From NCBI GenBank assembly GCA_902767145.1, contig CACXGG010000089.1, positions 1-6,786 on the forward strand: DNA of 6,786 nucleotides, given 5' to 3'. The translations under genes were made by a program, and so were the position numbers. The notes under the pieces are model-generated. The model searched no databases and was not told the DNA's origin. It saw only the letters and a list, made by a program, of their open reading frames with translations. Source of the DNA: Oscillospiraceae bacterium. GTDB lineage: Bacteria > Bacillota > Clostridia > Saccharofermentanales > Saccharofermentanaceae. Positions 1 to 3,645 of this stretch are shown here, piece after piece (positions within the stretch are counted from its first letter, which is position 1; each line of letters begins with the position of its first letter).

Positions 1-662
1 TACTGTGATACGAGATAAAGGCTCCTTACGCCGATATGCATATTTACGAGCTTAGGGTTAACTGAATAGGACTGTGTGGAAGAAGATGTGCTTCCTGTGG
101 TGGAGATCCTTGAGCTGAAGGAAAGTCCAAGAGCGGAAGATGTGCTTCCGAGTCTCTCCTCAACGAGGAAATAAGGCTTACCCTCAACACCGACCTTACC
201 TACATCGTGGAAGAGACCGATGATGATAGCTGCTTCCTCATCGAGCTGAGGCATAAGTGTATCCTTGATCCTGAGAAGCTGCTTTGTAACTGCTACGCTC
301 CTGATGAGGAGACCCTTCTCGCATGCGAGAGGACCGTGAAGATCAGCGGGAGCTGTGAGCCAGGATGTTCTGTTCTCAAGGAAGTCGATGAAATGGTCAA
401 ACTCTGTCTTTCTCTTAACGACAGCTGCCTTAAGCTGGCCATAGAGCTCGTCAACATTCTCCTTATTAACTTCTACCATGGGCATGATGGCTGATCCGCC
501 GCCCTTGGATGATGTACCTGTAGCTGCTGCTGAAACTGCTGCTGCCGCTTCGGGTACTGCTGCTGCGCCTGCATCAGGATTCTCGGAGAAATTAAACTTA
601 CACTTGGGACACCTTATAGCCTGGTTGGCGATTACCATTCCACAATCGGGACATTTTTTCAT
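1..662 (-). CDS. Zinc-ribbon and HD-domain protein, 3' end outside window (partial)
   Basis: The reverse strand is open from an ATG at 662 to the left edge, giving 220 residues and no stop. AGGAGGT lies at 678-672, 9 nt before the ATG, which fixes the start. Residues 1-25 form a zinc ribbon with Cys at 4, 7, 18 and 21. Residues 30-58 are an Ala/Gly/Ser-rich linker. From about 70 an HD-type phosphohydrolase domain begins: TAPADLHGPLACEKGLL (103-119), then FHDVGKVG (151-158) with His152-Asp153, and later a His at 209 in VNMHIGVRSLYLVSQ. The family (HD, metal-dependent phosphohydrolases) usually has His in the GGLxxHS position; here Arg121 occupies it. A Ser/Thr-rich stretch (172-200) interrupts the domain. 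The protein is probably cytoplasmic, with no signal peptide or membrane segment. The substrate cannot be predicted. The domain call is fairly firm, the function is not. Confidence 0.8.
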   Translation of the reverse strand, partial: MKKCPDCGMVIANQAIRCPKCKFNFSENPDAGAAAVPEAAAAVSAAATGTSSKGGGSAIMPMVEVNKENVDELYGQLKAAVVKRKTEFDHFIDFLENRTSWLTAPADLHGPLACEKGLLIRSVAVTKQLLRIKDTLMPQLDEEAAIIIGLFHDVGKVGVEGKPYFLVEERLGSTSSALGLSFSSRISTTGSTSSSTQSYSVNPKLVNMHIGVRSLYLVSQ

Positions 663-705
663 AAAACAGAGACCTCCTGTCATTCCATATCAAATTGATA
701 GAGAT

Positions 706-735
706 ATTTTACAACTTCAAGAGGGGGTTTTTCAA
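706..735 (-). promoter_or_regulatory. Sigma-A-type promoter for the HD-domain gene
   Basis: On the minus strand TTGAAA (735-730) and TAAAAT (711-706) are separated by 18 nt. Each matches five of six consensus bases. Transcription would start near 700, about 38 nt before the start codon of the HD protein and upstream of its ribosome binding site. The promoter lies between the metalloprotease stop and the HD gene, so the HD gene can be expressed on its own. Confidence 0.55.
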
Positions 736-779
736 TAACTTATGTGCAAACTGACAACAGTTTACAAAAAAGTCAAAAA

Positions 780-1565
780 TTAATTCTTCTTCTGACGGCG
801 GGTGAATACCCTGTTCTCCGATACCATCTTTTTCATGCCCTTCATGTACCTCTTGAGGGAGAACTTGATGGGGAAATACTGCATCCTGCCTGTCTGGTGT
901 GCGCGCAGGACCATCATGAGCTCCTGGGGCTGGACGCAGGTGTTGTGGTACATCATGAAGTCCTCTGTGCCGGGAGCCTTGTAGAAGAAACGGTAGTGGG
1001 CTTCGTAGGCGTCGCCTATTCCCAGGACGTGGCCAAACTCATGGGCACTGACCCTCATAAAGCCGGAGGGGTTCTTGTATTTCTGCATATTGATGGTGCC
1101 GGGGTGCTTCAGGGACCAGTTGAGCATGGCGCTCTCAGGGCTCAGGTAGGCAAACAGGCCCCAGAAGAGCCTGGTGGGAGGACTTGATACAAAGGATGTC
1201 TTGGAGATCCTGGCTTTCCTCACCTTAAAGCATCTCTGGCCCTGTGGATATTCCGGGGAGCCCTTCCTTACGAAGGTCACATCGACATCACAGGATCCCA
1301 GGCCGCAGTAGGACAGGTCATATCTCTTTTCCCAGAACCTCTTAACGCCCCGCTCGAAGGAGTCGGCATAGGTGAAGTCCTCCACCTTCTTCGGACCCTC
1401 GAACTTCCCCTGCATGAAACGGTCATAATCGACATAGGCCAGGATGGAGATCCGGTCTTCTTCCACAGTGATCTGAACGGGGACTTTCGCCCTGTTTTTG
1501 TAGACGATCCCTGCAAGATCCTTAAGTGTCATACCATGATGAGCTGTGATGCCTTTGTAGAACAT
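780..1565 (-). CDS. Putative metzincin-like zinc metalloprotease, cytoplasmic
   Basis: This is a 261-residue protein not recognised as a named family. The clear motif is HEFGHVLGIGD at residues 175-185, fitting the metzincin zinc site HExxHxxGxxH/D: His175, His179 and Asp185 would bind zinc and Glu176 would be the catalytic base. Met204/Met205 in EDFMMYHN lie about 20 residues later, where a Met-turn would be expected. There is no signal peptide, prodomain cysteine switch or membrane segment, so it is probably intracellular, unlike most metzincins. Cysteines occur at 87, 92, 112 and 210. The C-terminal tail (about 238-261) is strongly basic. No good Shine-Dalgarno precedes the ATG at 1565, so the start is uncertain; Met12 is the next candidate and also lacks one. 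The gene is flanked upstream by a minus-strand terminator hairpin. Protease activity is inferred from the motif only, and the substrate is unknown. Confidence 0.75.
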   Translation of the reverse strand: MFYKGITAHHGMTLKDLAGIVYKNRAKVPVQITVEEDRISILAYVDYDRFMQGKFEGPKKVEDFTYADSFERGVKRFWEKRYDLSYCGLGSCDVDVTFVRKGSPEYPQGQRCFKVRKARISKTSFVSSPPTRLFWGLFAYLSPESAMLNWSLKHPGTINMQKYKNPSGFMRVSAHEFGHVLGIGDAYEAHYRFFYKAPGTEDFMMYHNTCVQPQELMMVLRAHQTGRMQYFPIKFSLKRYMKGMKKMVSENRVFTRRQKKN

Positions 1566-1598
1566 AGAGGTATTTTACATAAAAAGGATTTTCAGCGC

Positions 1599-1631
1599 AA
1601 AAAAAGACACTGACGAGGGGGAGTCAGTGTC
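1599..1631 (-). terminator. Intrinsic terminator, possible attenuator of the metalloprotease gene
   Basis: On the minus strand GACACTGAC (1631-1623) pairs perfectly with GTCAGTGTC (1614-1606) around an 8-nt loop, followed at once by seven T (1605-1599). It is a terminator only in the minus direction; the plus strand has no T run after the hairpin. No minus-strand gene lies between it and the divIC/rqcP junction, and it ends 33 nt before the metalloprotease start. It therefore either limits read-through or antisense transcription into that gene, or serves as a leader attenuator. The choice between these is inference. Confidence 0.7.
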
Positions 1632-1635
1632 CAAA

Positions 1636-1655
1636 AGGAGGGTGTTATGAAGTAA
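1636..1655 (+). other. Shine-Dalgarno followed by Met-Lys-stop mini-ORF
   Basis: AGGAGGG at 1636-1642 is a near-perfect ribosome binding site. Four bases later come ATG AAG TAA (1647-1655), a two-codon reading frame. It directly follows the 9-bp hairpin at 1606-1631 and lies about 100 nt before the next plus-strand gene. It could be a leader mini-ORF, a relic of a lost gene start, or chance. Expression cannot be judged from sequence. Confidence 0.3.
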
Positions 1656-1669
1656 GGAACAATTACTTA

Positions 1670-1730
1670 GAACAACTATATGATAGCATGTTCACTATTT
1701 ACTTTGAGGTACAAAAAGGGCAAAATAGTG
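1670..1730 (+). repeat. Two overlapping inverted repeats upstream of the small conserved gene
   Basis: CACTATTT (1693-1700) is repeated inverted as AAATAGTG (1723-1730), a perfect 8-bp pair with a 22-nt spacer. An imperfect palindrome precedes it and shares base 1693: GAACA-A-CTAT (1670-1679) against ATAG-CA-TGTTC (1683-1693), 9 pairs with an asymmetric bulge. Both lie in the leader or promoter region of the gene starting at 1753. They could form alternative RNA hairpins or be operator half-sites. No convincing -35/-10 pair was found here. Confidence 0.35.
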
Positions 1731-1752
1731 GCAATAAAAAAGGAGTGTTTCT

Positions 1753-2013
1753 ATGGTTCTCGAAGGCAGGCTTTTCGTATCAAACAAGCTGATCATGATA
1801 AAGGAAGCGGAATTCTCCGATCCCTCCCTGCGGTTTTCCCAGGAACTGGAAAAGACACTCATCCTCCTTTGTAAGGAGATGGATATCCCTGCCCCCATGT
1901 GGATGAGCAAGAACACCCATGAGTTCGCCGCCTTCCATCAGACCATATTCTTCTCCGGCCAGTACAGCGAAAAAGTGAAGTTCGACAAGTTCCAGATAAA
2001 GCTCATCGAGTGA
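1753..2013 (+). CDS. Small conserved protein of unknown function
   Basis: This 86-residue protein begins 7 nt after AAGGAG (1740-1745), a strong ribosome binding site that supports the start. It opens MVLEGRLFVSNKLI and continues with alternating charged and hydrophobic segments, a central helix-like stretch (about 29-44, QELEKTLILLCKEMDI), a PxW motif near 48-50 and a lysine-rich beta-like end. It has no signal peptide, membrane segment, cysteine pair or nucleotide-binding motif. From memory it resembles short hypothetical proteins common in Lachnospiraceae that start with an EGRL-type strand and end in a similar FDxxxIxxIE-like strand; I cannot check this. It is probably a small soluble cytoplasmic protein. 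The next gene, divIC, follows on the same strand after 98 nt, and no terminator is visible between them. Confidence 0.75.
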   Translation: MVLEGRLFVSNKLIMIKEAEFSDPSLRFSQELEKTLILLCKEMDIPAPMWMSKNTHEFAAFHQTIFFSGQYSEKVKFDKFQIKLIE

Positions 2014-2028
2014 ATATTACAGTTTGGT

Positions 2029-2081
2029 TATAATCATTCCGTTTCTATTCTTATGGGAAAGAGATAATTGTAAAATATAGT
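2029..2081 (+). promoter_or_regulatory. Candidate promoter region for divIC
   Basis: The 98-nt AT-rich gap before divIC holds a perfect TATAAT (2029-2034) with no good -35. It also holds TAAAAT (2071-2076) with a weak TTCTTA (2048-2053) at 17 nt, and an overlapping TATAGT (2076-2081). Any of these could drive divIC. Read-through from the small gene upstream is also possible. Confidence 0.35.
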
Positions 2082-2111
2082 CCTATAAAGAAGAGCAAAG
2101 GAGAGGCGGAA

Positions 2112-2414
2112 ATGGCATCCCACAGACGTACATCCGGTACAAGAAACCTTATCACGACTGTCTTATGCATAGCATTTGTCGTCGCTGGTATCCTTTGCGC
2201 TACGAGATTTTACGATGTACAGACAAGAAAGGCCAGGCTTCTTGAGGAGTCCAGACAGCTCCAGGCCCAGAAGCAGGCTCTTATAGATAAGAACAACGCC
2301 ATCCTTGCACAGGGAAGCCGCGGAAGCGATGCGGCTTATGTAGAGGGCGTTGCGAGAAATAAACTCGATATGGTCTATCCCGGTGAGATCGTATTCAGGG
2401 TTACGGGTGAGTGA
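2112..2414 (+). CDS. divIC: Septum formation initiator, DivIC/FtsB family
   Basis: This 100-residue bitopic membrane protein belongs to the DivIC/FtsB family. The family pairs with FtsL and DivIB/FtsQ in the divisome and helps activate septal peptidoglycan synthesis. The layout fits: a basic cytoplasmic N-terminus (1-12, RRTSGTR), one membrane helix at about 13-31, an extracytoplasmic coiled coil at about 34-66 rich in Glu/Gln/Lys, then the family's C-terminal motif YVEGVARNKLDMVYPGEIVF (76-95). Length is as expected for FtsB (about 100) and a little shorter than B. subtilis DivIC. AAGGAG at 2098-2103 lies 8 nt before the ATG. In Bacillus, divIC follows yabO-yabP-yabQ on the same strand. Here it converges tail-to-tail with the yabO homologue, and no sporulation genes yabP or yabQ are present. 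The choice between the DivIC and FtsB names is a matter of lineage. Confidence 0.88.
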   Translation: MASHRRTSGTRNLITTVLCIAFVVAGILCATRFYDVQTRKARLLEESRQLQAQKQALIDKNNAILAQGSRGSDAAYVEGVARNKLDMVYPGEIVFRVTGE

Positions 2415-2420
2415 TCACTC
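2409..2420. repeat. 12-bp perfect palindrome joining two convergent stop codons
   Basis: GAGTGATCACTC reads the same on both strands. On each strand it supplies the last sense codon GAG (Glu) and the TGA stop, of divIC on plus and rqcP on minus. The two coding regions abut with no base between them. No T run adjoins it on either strand, so it is not a normal intrinsic terminator. Confidence 0.8.
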
Positions 2421-2669
2421 CTGATCGTCTTCCAGGATCTCATACATGTCGGCTGCATTTTCCTTCCTGACATTGTCGGGGAGGGATAATACTTTAAAGC
2501 TGACTTTTCCGTTTCCGAAAACAATAGTGACTATATCGCCCACCTTGAGCTTTACGCCGGGCTTACTCTCTTTTCCGTTGACGGTGACACGGCCGGCGGA
2601 ACATACGTCGTTTGCCACCGTGCGTCTCTTTATTATCCTGGATACCTTAAGGAACTTATCGAGTCTCAT
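2415..2669 (-). CDS. rqcP: S4-domain ribosome quality control protein RqcP (YabO)
   Basis: This 84-residue protein is almost entirely one S4 RNA-binding domain. MRLDKFLKVSRIIKRRTVAN (1-20) is the characteristic start of B. subtilis YabO, now called RqcP, and AADMYEIL (72-79) near the end also fits that protein. RqcP binds obstructed 50S subunits beside RqcH and promotes C-terminal poly-Ala tailing of stalled nascent chains. The related Hsp15/HslR is the proteobacterial counterpart. Length agrees with YabO (about 86). The start codon lies within recR: the sequence ATGA at 2669-2666 contains the rqcP ATG and the recR TGA, so translation is probably coupled. It is the last gene of the SRP RNA–dnaX–ybaB–recR unit, a different setting from the Bacillus yabO–divIC cluster. 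Confidence 0.88.
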   Translation of the reverse strand: MRLDKFLKVSRIIKRRTVANDVCSAGRVTVNGKESKPGVKLKVGDIVTIVFGNGKVSFKVLSLPDNVRKENAADMYEILEDDQE

Positions 2670-3274
2670 GATGTGATATCGACCCTTCCCTTGAAGGCGC
2701 TGGTCAGCGTATAGTCGTTGGAGAACTCAAGCTCCGATCCCAGGGGAAGACCTGAGGCGAGCCTCGTGATCTTGATGCCTGAGTTTGAAAGGAGCCTTGA
2801 GACATAAAGTGCTGTGGCATTTCCCTCGATGGTGGGATTGGTGGCCATGATGACCTCATTGATCTCAGGGTGGAGGGTGAGCCTCTCGATGAGCTGGTTC
2901 AATGTGATGTCAGCCATGGACTTATTTCCTGCAGGATCATAGACTCCGTGGAGCACGTGGTAAAGGCCCTTATACTCATGGATCCTCTCCATGGTCAGGA
3001 TATCCCTGGGGGATTCAACTACGCATACCGTGGTATTGTCCCTGGAAGGGTCAGAACAGATAGGGCAGGGGTCCGAGTCTGTCAGGTTCTGGCAGACGGA
3101 GCACCTGAAGGTGTTCTTCCTGGCGTTGGTGATGGAATCCGCAAGGGCCTTTGCATCTTCTTCGGGCATGTTAAGGATGTGAAGGGCTACACGTGTAGCC
3201 GACTTCGCACCTATGCCCGGAAGAGCTCCGAGCCTGTTTATGAGTTCCTGTATCGAGGGTGAATATCTGGCCAT
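2666..3274 (-). CDS. recR: Recombination protein RecR
   Basis: This 202-residue protein has the full RecR layout. RecR, with RecO and RecF, loads RecA at single-strand gaps and forms a ring-shaped tetramer that clamps DNA. A helix-hairpin-helix occupies about 15-34 (LGALPGIGAKSATRVALHIL). A zinc finger follows with Cys58, Cys61, Cys70 and Cys73. The Toprim domain spans about 81-175, with VVESPRD (85-91) carrying its acidic residue Glu87. A conserved C-terminal segment includes GLPLGSELEFSND (175-187). Length is typical (about 198). The ATG is 2 nt after the ybaB stop and the TGA overlaps rqcP, so it is an internal operon gene. The order dnaX–ybaB–recR is conserved across many bacteria. Confidence 0.95.
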   Translation of the reverse strand: MARYSPSIQELINRLGALPGIGAKSATRVALHILNMPEEDAKALADSITNARKNTFRCSVCQNLTDSDPCPICSDPSRDNTTVCVVESPRDILTMERIHEYKGLYHVLHGVYDPAGNKSMADITLNQLIERLTLHPEINEVIMATNPTIEGNATALYVSRLLSNSGIKITRLASGLPLGSELEFSNDYTLTSAFKGRVDITS

Positions 3275-3276
3275 TA

Positions 3277-3612
3277 TCAGAAGGGCATCTTAACGCCGCC
3301 TGTGACCTTACCCATCTTCTCTTCTGTAACAGCTTCAAGCTGCTCGTTAGCCTGGTTGTATGCAGCCATGACAAGATCTGCGAGAAGCTCGGGATCTTCG
3401 GGATCGATGACCTCAGGGGAGATCTCAAGTCCGTAGATAACGTGGTCGCCGCCAAGGGTGAGCTTAACCTGCTCGCCACCTGCTGTGCCTGTGATCCTCA
3501 TGAGCTTGATCTCGTTCTGAGCCTCTTCAAGCTGACGCTGCATCTTCTGTGCCTGCGCCATAAGATTTCCCATTCCTCCGGGCATACCGCCTCTGAAACC
3601 GCCTTTTGCCAT
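3277..3612 (-). CDS. ybaB: Nucleoid-associated protein, YbaB/EbfC family
   Basis: This 111-residue protein matches the YbaB/EbfC (YaaK in Bacillus) family of small dimeric DNA-binding proteins encoded between dnaX and recR. The N-terminus is Gly/Met-rich (GGFRGGMPGGMGNLMAQAQKM, within 4-24) and leads into a long amphipathic helix (about 14-38). A beta sheet core follows, with the family motif TGTAGGEQVKLTLGGDHVIY at about 41-60, then the helical stretch LLADLVMAAYNQANEQLEAVTEEKMGKVTGG at about 76-106. GGAGG at 3626-3622 lies 9 nt before the ATG. It starts 33 nt after dnaX and ends 2 nt before recR. The exact cellular role of the family is not settled beyond DNA binding. Confidence 0.95.
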   Translation of the reverse strand: MAKGGFRGGMPGGMGNLMAQAQKMQRQLEEAQNEIKLMRITGTAGGEQVKLTLGGDHVIYGLEISPEVIDPEDPELLADLVMAAYNQANEQLEAVTEEKMGKVTGGVKMPF

Positions 3613-3645
3613 TTGATGTTTCCTCCGAAATTCTTTTTGTTTATA

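Noticed and set aside
748..763. Hairpin AAACTG-ACAA-CAGTTT as a terminator of the metalloprotease gene
   Set aside because: The stem is only 6 bp and AT-rich, and the T run on the minus strand comes before the stem instead of after it.
744..1187. 147-residue open frame on the plus strand opposite the metalloprotease
   Set aside because: It has no recognisable motif, and the opposite strand carries the HEFGH zinc motif.
1673..1699. Minus-strand eight-codon ORF in the metalloprotease leader as a leader peptide
   Set aside because: No Shine-Dalgarno precedes it and no run of a regulatory amino acid is seen.
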